DNA of 64,000 nucleotides from Sorex araneus (GCF_027595985.1 NC_073306.1:81517599-81581598); one strand, 5' to 3'; counted from the first letter of the stretch, positions 10,592-21,544 are shown. Notes: generated from the letters alone by a model not told the origin. A program made the numbers and translations.

Positions 10592-10700
10592 TTCTCCCTT
10601 GCCACAAGGAGTTTAGGTTTATCTGGTAATAATCTCTAAACATTTTAAGACAATATTGGTATGTCCTGTTCTCCTTGCCACAGGAAGTTTAGGTTTATCA
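10592..10700. repeat. Imperfect direct repeat, about 32 bp
   Basis: The phrase ending GGTTTATC with CTTGCCACA before it occurs at 10592-10623 and again at 10669-10700. Two or three bases differ. Confidence 0.75.
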
Positions 10701-11008
10701 CAGTGCTCCCGAGGCACTTCCATTCCACTGTGTTTATCTATAAACTCCTCTCTATGCTCTCTTCCCCAACTGGTCTATCACCTTTTCCTCCTAATCAGAC
10801 TCTGTTAACTTGTAAGGTCAGATTCCTCAGAAATCTATAATTTTATATGTATGAGTGAAATACTGTCTTTCTCCTCTCTTTATATCTTTTGAATAGTTTA
10901 AAGTAATATCCTTTTTGTATGGACAAAGGAAGACAGCTGTTAATATGCTTTTGTAACTTGGGATTTAATTGGCTTGAAATATTATTCACTCCCAGGCATC
11001 TGCTTTTT

Positions 11009-11179
11009 TTTTTTTTTCTTTTTGGGTCACACCTGGCGATGCACAGGGGTTACTCCTGGCTCTGCACTCAGGAATTACCCCTGGCCGTGCTCAGGGGACC
11101 ATATGGGATGCTGGGATTTGAACCCGGGTCGGCCGCGTGCAAGGCAAACGCCCTACCCGCTGTGCTATCTCTCCAGCCC
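11009..11179 (-). repeat. SOR-A SINE
   Basis: Near-consensus copy with TSD CTGCTTTTT (11000-11008 and 11180-11188). Confidence 0.95.
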
Positions 11180-11239
11180 CTGCTTTTTCAACTTAAGCCT
11201 CAGTTGCCCTTAGTTCCTAGCACCCCAAAAGCAGGGTCC

Positions 11240-11938
11240 TGATGAGGGACTGAAAGGACCCAGAGCAAGCTGTTAGCTACCCTGACATCCATACGGGCCA
11301 GGCCAAAGCGCCACGATTCTTAACTATAAGAGTTTGATCATGGACAAATGCTGTCATGATCCAAAAGCAACGACGAGACTAAGACCCTGCTAGGGATAGG
11401 AAAAACTAATCTGGCCTGAGCACTATAGTCTGAGATTGAGATGGCCCCAGGAGAGCAATTCTATAAGTTTAATATATCTCTTATTGTGTCCATACAAAGT
11501 GAATAATATTATGAATGCTTAGATGTTAGCTGGATAAGGAGAGGAGAAACACACCCACGGGATTCTGCTCTTGGGTAGGTCATCCTGCTGAAAGAGAATC
11601 TGTCCTAGGAGAAGCATTCCCTGAGGGAAAGAACTTTAACCCTATGGATTGTGACCACACCTATGTGTAAACCCCAATACCTCATGCTGGGGGATCTAAC
11701 TAGGCTGTAAGAGTGGACTGGGTGGGCCAGATCCGGAGAGGCCAGATCTGGGAGATCCAGATCCAGAGGAAAAGGAGAATGAAGTAGCATCGGGGAGGAA
11801 GAAGCAGGAGAATCAGAGGAGAATGGAGATGGGAATGGAATAAACTGAAACTGAGACCAATTAGCCTGGCTCCAGTTCCTTCCTTCGCCTGCCCATCATC
11901 ATCAACTTCCCTGGGGTGGAGGAAGTGGCGTGAGACTA
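11240..11938 (+). repeat. Possible solo LTR
   Basis: A SINE-free block of about 700 bp begins near TGATGAGGGACTG and carries AATAAA at 11839-11844, followed by a C/T-rich stretch. This layout suits an LTR with its polyadenylation signal. I could not find a second copy or a clear target duplication, so the call rests on structure only. Confidence 0.35.
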
Positions 11939-12009
11939 CCGAACATGGGTGGCAGGGGAGATAGAGCTCCGCTGCCCCTCCTTTTTTGTGTTTACACAGT
12001 AAGGGGAGT

Positions 12010-12200
12010 AAGACACTTGTATTGCAATGCAGTTGACCTTGATTTGATCACCAGCATCACACGGGGCGACTCCTCCCATTTCCCCTCCCCCATCAGCACC
12101 AGGAGTACAGAGCACAAAGCCAGGAATAACCCCTGCCTTGAAAGGTGGGTCCAAACACTGCCCGCTCCCCAAACAACAACAACAAAACCAGAGAAACGAA
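12010..12200 (+). repeat. Degenerate SOR-A SINE
   Basis: TTGCAATGCAGTTGACCTTG and CACAAAGCCAGGAATAACCC mark it. It ends in CAA repeats. Confidence 0.65.
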
Positions 12201-12237
12201 GAAGAGTTGTCACGCAGAAAACGAGGCATGGGTGGGG

Positions 12238-12362
12238 GCCAGAACAATAGTGTGAATAATAGGACAGAGGGCTGACGTGGTTCCACACCAGGAGTGATCC
12301 CTGAGTGCAGAGACAGCAGTAAACCCTAACACCGCCAGGCGTGACCCAAAGCAAAATTTTAA
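12238..12362 (+). repeat. SOR-A SINE, head-truncated
   Basis: CACACCAGGAGTGATCCCTG through GCGTGACCCAAAGCAAAA gives the 3' half. Confidence 0.65.
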
Positions 12363-12379
12363 AAAAGAAAAGGAAAGAA

Positions 12380-12475
12380 GGCCTAGACGTAGCTCTGTGG
12401 AGGAGCGCTTACCTTGACTGTGTGAGGAGCTGGGTGTGATCCCAGCTCTGGGAGGAGGGAGAAAAATTCTTTAAA
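12380..12475 (+). repeat. SOR-A SINE head fragment
   Basis: GCGCTTACCTTGACTGTGTG followed by a B-box-like GTGTGATCCCAG. Confidence 0.5.
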
Positions 12476-13128
12476 AAGTGCAGAAAATACTATTACAACT
12501 GACCACTAGGAGGCGTCAAAGGCCTGGCAAATCGGCAGGAGAGCTCTCTAAAAGGAGTTGAAGGACGATTCCTCTTCTTGCTTTTAACCTGTTTCCATTT
12601 GTCAGTTTCAGAATAAACAGAAAATTATACAAATAAAATTACTGCTTAAATGTTTATGTTACACAAGTATTTTAAGTTTTCTTTTTTTTGTAGATTTCAA
12701 AAGAATCATTGTGTGTATGTACCTATGTATGCATTTATCTGTTACCCTTTTGCTGTGATTGTGTCTTTCATGATAGGGATGAAACACACTTGGTGACAAT
12801 GTGTTTGTGACAATGCTTACTGGGGAACCCAGGCTTGGACGAGGTGCTCATCAATGGTCACGCACTCTAACTGAGGTGGATACACCACACTTACTGCACC
12901 CTGGGTTGTGAGGATGTAGAATCCCAACAGGAAAGCTACTGCCACTGCCCTCAGCCATAGCACCTGGATTCAAACCTGTGGTCTCACCACTTCATTCTTT
13001 TAAGACAGATACCCTAGCACAGAGCCCTCCCTACCCCCTCTTTCTTATTCTTTTTTTATCCATAGTTTACAAATATTCCTTCTCGTGCAATTTGATATTT
13101 CATTCTATCCTGTTTTGTATTCAACTTC
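12476..13128. other. Unassigned intergenic sequence
   Basis: AT-rich in its first half. No element or gene recognised. Confidence 0.4.
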
Positions 13129-13138
13129 TGCTTGTCTT

Positions 13139-13311
13139 TTTTTTTGGGGGGGGTCACATCCAGCAATGTACAGGGGTTACTCCTGGCTCTGCACTCAGGA
13201 ATCACCCCTGGCGGTGCTCAGAGGACCATATGGGATGCTGGGATTCGAACCCGGATTGGCCGAGTGCAAGGCAAACGCCCTACCTGCTGTGCTATCGCTC
13301 CAGCCCCTCTT
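13139..13311 (-). repeat. SOR-A SINE
   Basis: Near-complete copy with TSD TGCTTGTCTT (13129-13138 and 13313-13322). Confidence 0.95.
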
Positions 13312-13396
13312 TTGCTTGTCTTGTGTCCACAACTTAGACACAAGCTTCTTGTTAATAGAGAATAGACTTAAGTTATACTTTATTATTCTCACTGGT

Positions 13397-13532
13397 TTCT
13401 GGGTCACACTCCCTTGGGCTCAGGGGTCACTCCTGGTAGGCTTGGGAGACCATATGGAATGCCAGAGATCAAACTTTCATTGGTTACATTCAAGGAAAAC
13501 ACCCTACCCACTGTACTATATCTCTGGCTCCT
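13397..13532 (-). repeat. Degenerate SOR-A SINE
   Basis: TGGGTCACACTCCCTTGGGC to CTGTACTATATCTCTGGCTC, with internal deletions. Confidence 0.75.
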
Positions 13533-13903
13533 ATATTTATTATTTTTAAAGAACATATAGCACCTGGCAACGTGTTTGGTACTTTAGAAACACCTGCTAA
13601 TCAGTTTGAATGCGTAAGTGCAGTACTTTACACAACAGATTTAGTTTTGAAGCCAATTCTAAATTATACCAGGAGGGAGCTAGATATTTAAGGAAATTGT
13701 AAAGTGAATTTTTTCAAGCTAGTCAAGAAGCAGTTTGATACATCATTTAGTGTAAATCTCCATTTTCAGATGAGGTCTGACTTAAAGCCAGAAGCACCCG
13801 TGTATCTCTGATTGCATACAAATTCATTTCTGTATCTTGTGTAAGGTTTAGTAAGACTTATATTCTGCCCTTCTTCTGACTACAGCTGAGAGCTACAAAT
13901 AGG
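13533..13903. other. Unassigned intergenic sequence
   Basis: No SINE, L1 or gene recognised. Confidence 0.4.
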
Positions 13904-13915
13904 GGAACGAGCTGG

Positions 13916-14113
13916 AGTGATAGCACAGCAGGTATGGCGTTTGCCTTGCACGCGGCCGACTCGGGTTCAATTCCCAGCATCCCATTTGGTCCCCTGAGTA
14001 CTGCCAGGGGTCCCATTTGGTCCCCTGAGCACTGCCAGGGGTAATTCCTGAGTGCAGAGCCAGGAGTAACCCCTGTGCATTGCTGGGTGTGAACCCCCCC
14101 ACAAAAAAAAAAC
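13916..14113 (+). repeat. SOR-A SINE with internal 31-bp duplication
   Basis: TSD CAAATAGGGGAA (13904-13915 and 14114-14125). The segment 13981-14011 is repeated directly at 14012-14042 with one difference, so this copy is longer than its relatives. Confidence 0.95.
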
Positions 14114-14125
14114 CAAATAGGGGAA

Positions 14126-14522
14126 AGAGAGGCAGTAAGAGATCCAGTGGGGAAGATGCCCAAGACGACAAGGCCATTGCCTGCAATTCTTGCTGCTGTC
14201 ACTTGCTAGCTGGGCAATCCACTCGAACTTCCTGGGGCACTGTGTCCCCATGCCTTAAAAAAATGTAGTTTGATTAGAAAGACTCTAATCAACGTTCAAC
14301 TTCCCACACAGGGGAGGTGAGTAGACAGGAGAAACTCCAAACACCTCTGACCAGTTTGGTCACTTACTGTGTCTGTGTTCTTTCCCTCTCCCGCTCTCAT
14401 GGAGCCTAACCCCAGGGATCCAGGGCTCGTTCCCAGTTTGCTAGGCCTAGCTATGAGGGCCCTGTGGGGGTAGTGCTGACCCAGAGGTGTTGGGGCCACC
14501 AGAGCTATATTTAGCAGTGCTT
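14126..14522. other. Unassigned intergenic sequence
   Basis: No gene seen. The last 60 bases weakly resemble SINE body sequence. Confidence 0.35.
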
Positions 14523-14534
14523 AGGGGAGCCCTT

Positions 14535-14909
14535 GGGGAGTCTAGGCCCAGATTCCTCATTTTCCAGTAGCTAGGCGGTCACACCCAGGGACTGCTCCTG
14601 GAGCCATGTAATCCCACCAATGACCAACATCCAGAGACTATAACACCAAGCTCCTGGAAGCGACATCTTTTAGCCTAGTTCTCCTGGAGAATCTGGCAAG
14701 CTACCGAGAGTTTCCTGCCCACATGGGAGAGCCTCGCAAACACCCCATGGCGTATTCATGTGCCAAAACCAATAACAGTGATGGATCTCATTCCCCTGAC
14801 CCTGAAAGAGCCTCCAATGCAGCACCATTTGAAAGGACGTGTAAAAAGAGGCTTCTAAAATCTCAGGGCTAGGGTGAATGGAGACGTTACTGAGACCATT
14901 TGAGAAATT

Positions 14910-14939
<30 letters not shown>
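14535..14939 (+). repeat. SOR-C element with (ATG)n tail
   Basis: A 12-bp TSD, AGGGGAGCCCTT (14523-14534 and 14940-14951), bounds it exactly. It carries the SOR-C block CATTCCCCTGACCCTGAAAG and ends in about nine ATG triplets in place of poly(A). Confidence 0.9.
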
Positions 14940-14940
<1 letters not shown>

Positions 14941-15037
14941 GGGGAGCCCTTCAGGTCAGGGCTTAAATTCGAATCAGCTCCACCATTCAGCACTATCTCC
15001 TAGCCTTTTCTTGGATTTACTTTTTTATTTTTATTTT

Positions 15038-15136
15038 ATGCCAAAAACAGTAACAACAAGTCTCACAATGGAGACGTTACTGGTGCCCACTCGAGCAAAT
15101 CGATGAACAATGGGACAACAGTGCTACTACAGTGCT
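15038..15136 (+). repeat. SOR-B SINE, 3' fragment
   Basis: Starts within the body at ATGCCAAAAACAGTAAC and ends in an ACAGTGCTACTACAGTGC tail. Confidence 0.85.
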
Positions 15137-15205
15137 ATTTTTTGGTGCCAGGGATCAAACCTAGGTCTTTACCAAACTTTACCACTGAGCCACATCCCTC
15201 GCCCT
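15137..15205 (-). repeat. SOR-A SINE head fragment
   Basis: CCAGGGATCAAACCTAGGTC is a reversed B box region. Only the head half is left. Confidence 0.5.
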
Positions 15206-15267
15206 GATAACTAGCTATAACCAACAATTGGTTAGTGAATGGTGGTTTCTATCCTAAACTTCTTTCT

Positions 15268-15413
15268 TATGGGGGGCAGGGGCATACCCAGTAGTGCTCA
15301 GGGACCACTCCTGAGGCTCCTTGGGAAACCATGTAATATTGGTGATGAAACTCAGACCCCCTGCATGCAAAATATGAACTTCAGCCTTTTGGATTATCTC
15401 CTTAACCTTTTCT
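15268..15413 (-). repeat. Degenerate SOR-A SINE
   Basis: GCATACCCAGTAGTGCTCAG, then CCTGCATGCAAAATATGAAC. Confidence 0.65.
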
Positions 15414-15429
15414 AGAGCTTCCTCTTTGG

Positions 15430-15590
15430 TTGTGTGTGTGTGGCGGTGGGGGGGCAGCAGTGGTTGAGCCACACCCAGCTGTGCTCAGGACTCTGCTCAG
15501 GAGTCAATCCTGGCAGGGCTCAGGGCAATGAAACATTGGCCAAGTGCAAGGCTAGCTCTTTACCTGCTATACTGTCTCTCTAACCCACAC
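15430..15590 (-). repeat. Degenerate SOR-A SINE with (GT)n at its left end
   Basis: AGCCACACCCAGCTGTGCTC and CCAAGTGCAAGGCTAGCTC in reversed SINE order. Confidence 0.7.
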
Positions 15591-15599
15591 CTGTATTCT

Positions 15600-16440
15600 T
15601 TACTTTAGATGTCACGTCATTGGAACAGTTTGTAATAATGAAGTCAGCATTTCAGGGTATTTTATATGTCCTTGACCCTCCTTGGTTTATCCTGGACTCT
15701 ATAAATATAAGGGCCAGTCACATCATTGTGTCACAGTTGAAAAGAGCAAGACAAGAAGGGATAGTAATGGAAGAGCTGGCGGTTATTGAATCTAACCTTT
15801 CGCCGTCTCCCAAAACTCATTTAAAACATTTCTCAGATGATAACGGTTTCTACATAATTATAAACAGTTAAAGAGCAGAAGATTATTTAGATTTTTCATT
15901 TTTCTACCAAGGGACACTGTGGTTCATTTAACTGTAGAATCTATCATAGGCAAAGAGGTTTGAGGGCCACTTGGGAGGGTTTATGAGCTGTAAATTGAAT
16001 GCACTGAGAGTAATTAAGGCTTTAAATCGGAGCGATGTGTAAATTTAACAGCTGGTAAGTGTTGTGAGATGCAAACTATGGACTACCTGCTTGGCAGAAT
16101 CTGCAGAAAAACTGAAAAAAAAAATTCAATGGTGGAGGATAGAAGCTGGATTTGGTAATTTGGGGCATAAATTCAGATTACACAAAACAGCTAGAATGCT
16201 TTTAAGATAAATCTTGAAGTATGGATTTTCTGCTAGGAATGCTTGAGTGGACAAAGATTTGTTAGACAATTAAAAATGTGCCTAAACGACCATTTAATTA
16301 CTCTCACACTTAATAGCTTGGGATTGTTTCAAGGGAATCTGACCTTGAGGAATGATGTCTATTTACCGTAAAATTATTTTTGGTGCTGAATACACAGCTA
16401 GAATGAAGATCTAGGAGCTATTTTATTTTTCATTTTCTTT
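15600..16440. other. 840-bp block free of recognisable repeats
   Basis: No SINE or L1 is visible although the flanks are dense in them. It is AT-rich and includes several TAATTA/TTTAATTA-type homeodomain core words (for example near 16010 and 16290). No gene recognised. It could be a conserved non-coding element, but this cannot be judged from one genome. Confidence 0.35.
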
Positions 16441-16585
16441 CTTGTGCTTTTTGCTTTGGAGCCACTCCTGGCAGTGCTCAGGGCTTACTTCTAGTTCTGT
16501 GATCAGGGATCACTCCTGGTGGTGCTCAGGGAACCATATGGGATGCAAGGCAAGATCCGTACCTGCTGTACTATCATTGCTCCAG
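16441..16585 (-). repeat. SOR-A SINE, partly deleted
   Basis: AGCCACTCCTGGCAGTGCTC to CTGTACTATCATTGCTCCAG. The B-box segment is deleted. Confidence 0.75.
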
Positions 16586-16599
16586 TTTCTCCCCCTCTC

Positions 16600-16780
16600 C
16601 CCGCCCCAGGAGCTACTTTACTTTGTTTGGGGCCACACCTGGCAGTGCTGGTGTGGGGCTTCCTCCTGGCTCTGCACTCAGGGACCATTCCCAGCGGTGT
16701 TCAAGCTCCAGGGACTGAATGAGGGTCAGTTCCATGCACAAGGCAGGTAGCTTAAGCACAGTACTGTCCTTCTGGCCCTG
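16600..16780 (-). repeat. Degenerate SOR-A SINE
   Basis: TTTGGGGCCACACCTGGCAG and CTGACTGAA-like head blocks. It lies directly after the previous copy. Confidence 0.7.
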
Positions 16781-16821
16781 AAAGTTATCATGTGATGTGT
16801 TTAAAGTTTCAAGTGGGGATG

Positions 16822-16985
16822 AGGCTGGAGTACATCGGGGAGAGTGTTTGCCTTGCACCAGGGTTCCATCCTGGACATCTCGATCCTGGACTTCTAAGCA
16901 CCAGCAGGAGTGATTCCTGAGTGCAGAGCCAGGAGTAAACCTCCAAGCATCGCCAGGTGTGACCCAAGAAGTAAAAAGTAATAAA
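16822..16985 (+). repeat. SOR-A SINE, internally rearranged
   Basis: AGAGTGTTTGCCTTGCACC, then a shortened head, a duplicated CTGGAC motif, and a normal 3' half with GTGTGACCCAAGAAG. Confidence 0.8.
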
Positions 16986-17257
16986 GTTTCAAGTGAGGTT
17001 TTTCCAGAATCCTAAGAAAAGTCTCTTGGATATTGACCAAGTTCCCAGCTAAATACATGTTTAAGTACTCTGTACAAAGCATTGGCCAGTACACAGCCAA
17101 CTCTCCTCTGTGCAAGGTAAACAGAATCTGTTTACCCGCCATTAGCCCCCCTGTCTGGGCTGGCAAAGGCAGCGGCTGGCCCAGCACCAACTACAGCTAA
17201 GCTTGTTAAAATTCTTCTATTCCCAAAGGACTTTACTTTTTCTTTTTAAGTTACATG

Positions 17258-17380
17258 AGGGCCCAGGGAGATAGTATAGTGGGTAGGGTGCTTGCCTTGC
17301 ACACAGCCTACCCGGGTTCAATTTCTAGCAGCGCATATGGTTTCTTGAGCCTGCCAGGGATCTGTGTGGCCAAATAAATA
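17258..17380 (+). repeat. SOR-A SINE, 3'-shortened
   Basis: GGAGATAGTATAGTGGGTAGG and a good B box (CCCGGGTTCAATTTC). The 3' half is mostly deleted. Confidence 0.8.
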
Positions 17381-18095
17381 AACAAAAGATACGTGACTCC
17401 ATAAGGATTGCAACCCACAGCTTAAGAAGCTAATTGCCAAACAAGAACTTCTTGTCTATGTTGTTTTATATTTCTGTGGTGGAAGCTTCTGGAAGACATT
17501 AGCAGGTGAGACAAAAATTATACTGTGTCTACTCTCTTCCATCCTTTCACAAGTATCTGTCTTTTTCTGCAATCTCTCAATCCTTCTTTGCCTGTGCCCC
17601 TGACAGGATGTCAGGCCACTGTCTACAGCCAGTCTCTCTATATTGTTTTCAAACAATCATTGTTGCAAGGATCACTCACTGGCCCTTCCCAGCCTAATAG
17701 GGCAGGCCTGACAGTTCACTAATGGGGGCCTAGATAGGTGGTGTGGGATGGGGGGGCGAGGAGGGTGTGCAGGGCATGCAATGCTAGACATATACTCGAC
17801 CACCCCGGCCCCATGTTTTCTTACCTCAGACCCTTTCTCCTTCCACACCACCTCTTGGAAGGCAGAGTATATCAGGAGTCTAGTAAATCTGGGGAAAATA
17901 CACATGTTCCTTTCTTGTCTCTGTCTACACTCCCGCAGCTAACACACACACTCTGGTATGTTCCTTGCTGTGAATTCCATAGGAGGGGCTGGGGTCACCC
18001 AGTGCAGTCTGTGAGTCTGTCTGTCCACTTCTGCTACTAAACTACACCCTTTGAATGACCTTTGTGTTCATTACAGGGGCACTTTGATTCCAATT
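17381..18095. other. Unassigned intergenic sequence
   Basis: No gene or element recognised. Short open frames here have no recognisable domains. Confidence 0.4.
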
Positions 18096-18097
18096 CC

Positions 18098-18312
18098 CAG
18101 ACTCTGTAGCACTATAGCACTGTTGCCCTGTTGTTCATCGATTTGCTCAAGTGGGCACCAGTAACATCTGCATTGTGAGACTTGTTGTTACTGTTTCTGG
18201 CATATCAAATACGTCACGGGTAGCTTGCTAGGCTCTGCCTTGCGGGCGGAATACTCTTGGTAGCTTGCTAGGCTATCCAAGAGGGATGGAGGAATCGAAC
18301 CCGGGTCCTCCT
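18098..18312 (-). repeat. SOR-B SINE
   Basis: Reversed body TTGCTCAAGTGGGCACCAG and reversed head GGAATCGAACCCGGGTC. The tail is ACAGTGCTATAGTGCTA-like when read on the minus strand. Confidence 0.9.
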
Positions 18313-18544
18313 CCCAGTCTCTAGCATCTTTTGATTAGTCCCAAGCTCTTGAAATGTCAGTAATTATGCCACTGAAACCCCAAGGTGAAGTATCAAATCT
18401 ACAGCTTTGGCCAGTGAATGGACTGTGCTTCCACCACTCTGAAGTTTCTCAAGGGTGACAGGCACTTGCCTGGGCCTTGGGAATTACAGGAAAAGTTTGG
18501 ATGTCATAGAAAGACCCAGGAGGTGAAGAATTCTTTGTTGTTTT

Positions 18545-18722
18545 GTTTTGTTTTGTTCTTGGGGAGCATATCTGGCAATGCTCATGTTTTATTCTTGGCT
18601 CTTCATTCAGGAATTACTCCTGGCAGTGCTCAGGGGACCACATGGAATGCCAGGGATAGAGAGCAAGGATTGGCCATTTGCAAGGTAAACACCCTACCTG
18701 CTGTGCTAGCTCTCCAGGCCTG
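18545..18722 (-). repeat. SOR-A SINE
   Basis: T-rich (TTTTG)n start, then a moderately diverged full-length copy. Confidence 0.85.
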
Positions 18723-18724
18723 TT

Positions 18725-18876
18725 GTTGTCTGTTTGTTTGTTGGAGGACCACACACAGCAGTGTTCAAGGATCGCTCTTGGCATTATTCAAGACATCACA
18801 TGGGTGTTGGGGATCAAACCTGGGTTGGCCATGTGCAAGGCAAGTGCCCTACTGCTGTACTATTGCTTTAACCCTG
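18725..18876 (-). repeat. SOR-A SINE
   Basis: GACCACACACAGCAGTGTTC to TATTGCTTTAACCC. It sits head to tail with the previous copy. Confidence 0.8.
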
Positions 18877-19131
18877 GAGCTGAAGATTTCAAAAGCACAC
18901 AAAGAAAACTACAGACAATAAAGTTCTGAATGCCACAGCAGAGCAGGCATAGTCTCCGTGCCTCTCTGCAGGCTCCTTTCTAGGAGTCTATTGTCTGAGC
19001 ACAGGGACCAGCTCCCAGCAGTAACTCAGATTCTTTGAGCTCAGAGTCAGAATATATCATGGAGGGAACTTTGGATCAGAATGGAAGTGCCTTTCTAAAA
19101 TTATCTTTGAAAAACATTTATTTTCTTCTTT

Positions 19132-19282
19132 CTTGGTTTTTGGGGCCATACCCAGGCTCTGTGCCCAGGGATCATTCCCAGCAGGGTGTGGAGAAGCACA
19201 TGGGATGCCAGAAGTCAAAATCAAGGTCGGATATGTGCATGTCAGCAAGAGCCTTGCCCATTGTACTATCTCTCTAACCCAA
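19132..19282 (-). repeat. Degenerate SOR-A SINE
   Basis: TTTTGGGGCCATACCCAGGC to TACTATCTCTCTAACCC, with a shortened centre. Confidence 0.75.
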
Positions 19283-19370
19283 GAAAGATACTTTCTATGT
19301 ATGCAATTCTTCACCACAATTGATGACCTGGTGGCTTTTAAATGTCTATGAGGACTTATGTGTATATAAG

Positions 19371-19410
<40 letters not shown>

Positions 19411-19413
19411 GAG
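19371..19413. repeat. (TAGA)n microsatellite
   Basis: About ten TAGA units. Confidence 0.95.
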
Positions 19414-20055
19414 TATATAGATATATACTGTGAGAGGCAAAAAAAAAGCAACTGAGCTTTCCACATTTCTAACAAGTATTTCTTCAGTAACTGCACTCCA
19501 ACACTATAAAATATTTTCATCTCCAAGCACTGCTGACAAACTTTTGTTCCACTTAGTAGACTATCAGGAGGGATGATGTTCTCATACAAGTGTGGGAACG
19601 GCAGCCCCTCGCACCACAGACTGTAAGCATCTGATGTTTCTGTTGCAAGGAAAACAGACAGCTTTGATGTTGTCCCTCAAAGTTTACACAGCACCAACAG
19701 TTGTCCCACAGCTGGCATTCTGGTGGCCACACCTGGGGCAACACAAAACAGAAAACAGATGTGTGGGCTCCTGGAAAGCAGAAGTGAGTGTCAGCCTTAA
19801 TCAGAGAAGCACAGGGAACATCAGAGGGTGAAGGCTGTTTTTTAACCACAAGATGCCAAATTTGATCAAGGGACTCCGCAAGCAAAGAAGAGCCACAGAC
19901 GAGTAGCTGGGAACGAAGAAGCTGCAGAGAAGAAAAGAGATGGAGATAAGAGATGAGTAAGCATTGATCCATTAACCTGGTCTGCTTTTGTTGGGTGATG
20001 AATGGGTTTGAGGGTTGGTCTGCTTTGAATGAGTACAACATTACTCATTTTATTT
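19414..20055. other. Unassigned intergenic sequence
   Basis: No repeat recognised. A 162-codon minus-strand open frame (19553-20041) has no domain I recognise and is not called. Confidence 0.4.
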
Positions 20056-20059
20056 GTTT

Positions 20060-20200
20060 GTTTGTTCTTGAGCCACACCCTCTGGTGTTCAGGAACTCCT
20101 GGCCATGTTTGGAGAACCAAATGGGATGCTGGGATCAAACCTGGCTTGTACGTGTGCAAAGTAAGCGTCCTACCCGCTATACTATCTCTCAAATCCCCAA
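20060..20200 (-). repeat. SOR-A SINE, shortened
   Basis: GAGCCACACCCTCTGGTGTTC to CGCTATACTATCTCTC, with a central deletion. Confidence 0.8.
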
Positions 20201-20318
20201 CATCAGCATCTTTTATTTTTAAAATGTAATTAAAATTTTAATATGCTTATTTATTCAAATTTTTATCTGGATACTGTGATAATGCTCTTAACTATATAGC
20301 TTCAGGCTTATAGTGTCC

Positions 20319-20496
20319 TGGGGCTGGAGCAATAGCACAGTGGGTAGGGTGTATGCTTTGCATGCAGCCGACCTGGGTTCGATTCCCAGCATCCCATATA
20401 GTCCCCTAAGCACCGCCAGGAGTAATTCCTGAGTGCAGAGCCAGGAGTAACCCCTGTGCATTTCCAGGTGTAACCTCCCCCCAAATAAAGCAAAAA
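20319..20496 (+). repeat. SOR-A SINE
   Basis: TSD CAGGCTTATAGTGTCC (20303-20318) and the same with one change (20497-20512). The target lies in an L1-like 3'-UTR. Confidence 0.95.
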
Positions 20497-20640
20497 CAGG
20501 CTTATAATGTCCCAACATTACATCCACCACCAGTGTCCCTGTCTCCCCACCTGTGCCTCAAGGTCCTCTCCTACTTCCCCACCCCCTTGGTGAACTCATT
20601 TGAAAATTTTAATTAAAAAAATAAAGAAAAATTTAATTAT
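20497..20640 (-). repeat. L1 3'-UTR fragment
   Basis: CACCACCAGTGTCCCTGTC and the C-rich stretch after it match the minus-strand L1 3'-UTRs at 33.8 and 53.7 kb in layout. Confidence 0.55.
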
Positions 20641-20654
20641 TAAAGCCTGGATGT

Positions 20655-20870
20655 GGGTTCAGAGCTATAGTACAGTGGGTAGGATGTTTGAGCCAGGCAC
20701 AGTACACAGTTGATCTGGGTTTGATTTCCAACCTCCAATATTGTTACCCAAGCACCGCCAGGAGTGATTCCTGAATGCGGAGAGAGAAGTCACCCCTGAG
20801 TATCACTGGGTGTGACTTAAAAAGTGAAAAGCCAAAAACCATTAATTAATTAATTAATTAATTAATTAAT
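20655..20870 (+). repeat. SOR-A SINE with (AATT)n tail
   Basis: GAGCTATAGTACAGTGGGTAG to CTGGGTGTGACTTAAAAAG. The tail has become an (AATT)n run at 20841-20870. Confidence 0.85.
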
Positions 20871-20879
20871 GCAAGCAAG

Positions 20880-21440
20880 CTTGGGCATGCTTATACCACT
20901 GTTACCACTTGCGGTTATATGTGCAGAATGATCTCACCTCTTCACCACTAAAGTGTTCAAGATTAGCAGTTCCTTGTTTTACCGCCAATCCCTTCATCAT
21001 CCCCTTTACTCCTCACTCCCCACTTCCAGAGCAATTGCACTGCCAGAGCAATCTCAGCTCTGGAATCCAGGGTCAAGGGCTCATTATCAGTTGATGCTTT
21101 CCATTCTCTCATCTTGTTTATGTGCCACAGATGAGTGAGGTCATCTGGTGTTTGTCCTTGTCCTTCTGATTTACCTCACTCAGCGTGATCCCCACTAGTT
21201 TCACCACATTTTTGTCTTTCCTTATGGTTGCAAAGTATCCCTTTGTGTACATTTACCACAACTTCTTTATCCTCTCATCTGTCATGGGATGCTTGGGTTG
21301 TTTCCATACCCTGTGTGTTGTACTCCGTCCTGTAGTAAACATAATTTCAAATTCATGTTTGTGTGTTTTCAGGGGTAGATACCAAGAATTAGAATTGCTG
21401 AGTCATAAAGAAGTCTAGCCTTATTTTTTGGAAAAATCTC
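20880..21440 (-). mobile_element. L1 fragment (3' region), antisense
   Basis: CAGATGAGTGAGGTCATCTGG, TTGCAAAGTATCCCTTTGTG and GGGATGCTTGGGTTGTTTCC are antisense landmarks of the L1 ORF2 end and 3'-UTR. The frame is destroyed. Confidence 0.75.
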
Positions 21441-21544
21441 CATTCTGTACCACTCTTGTTCCTCTCACCTCCCTGAACCAGCCGATATTTGACACCTATA
21501 ACACACACATTCACTGAAAACACGTTCAAGTGCCATAGCAGTTG

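Noticed and set aside
19553-20041. 162-codon minus-strand open frame
   Set aside because: No recognisable domain and no splice or promoter context. Expected by chance in a window of this size.
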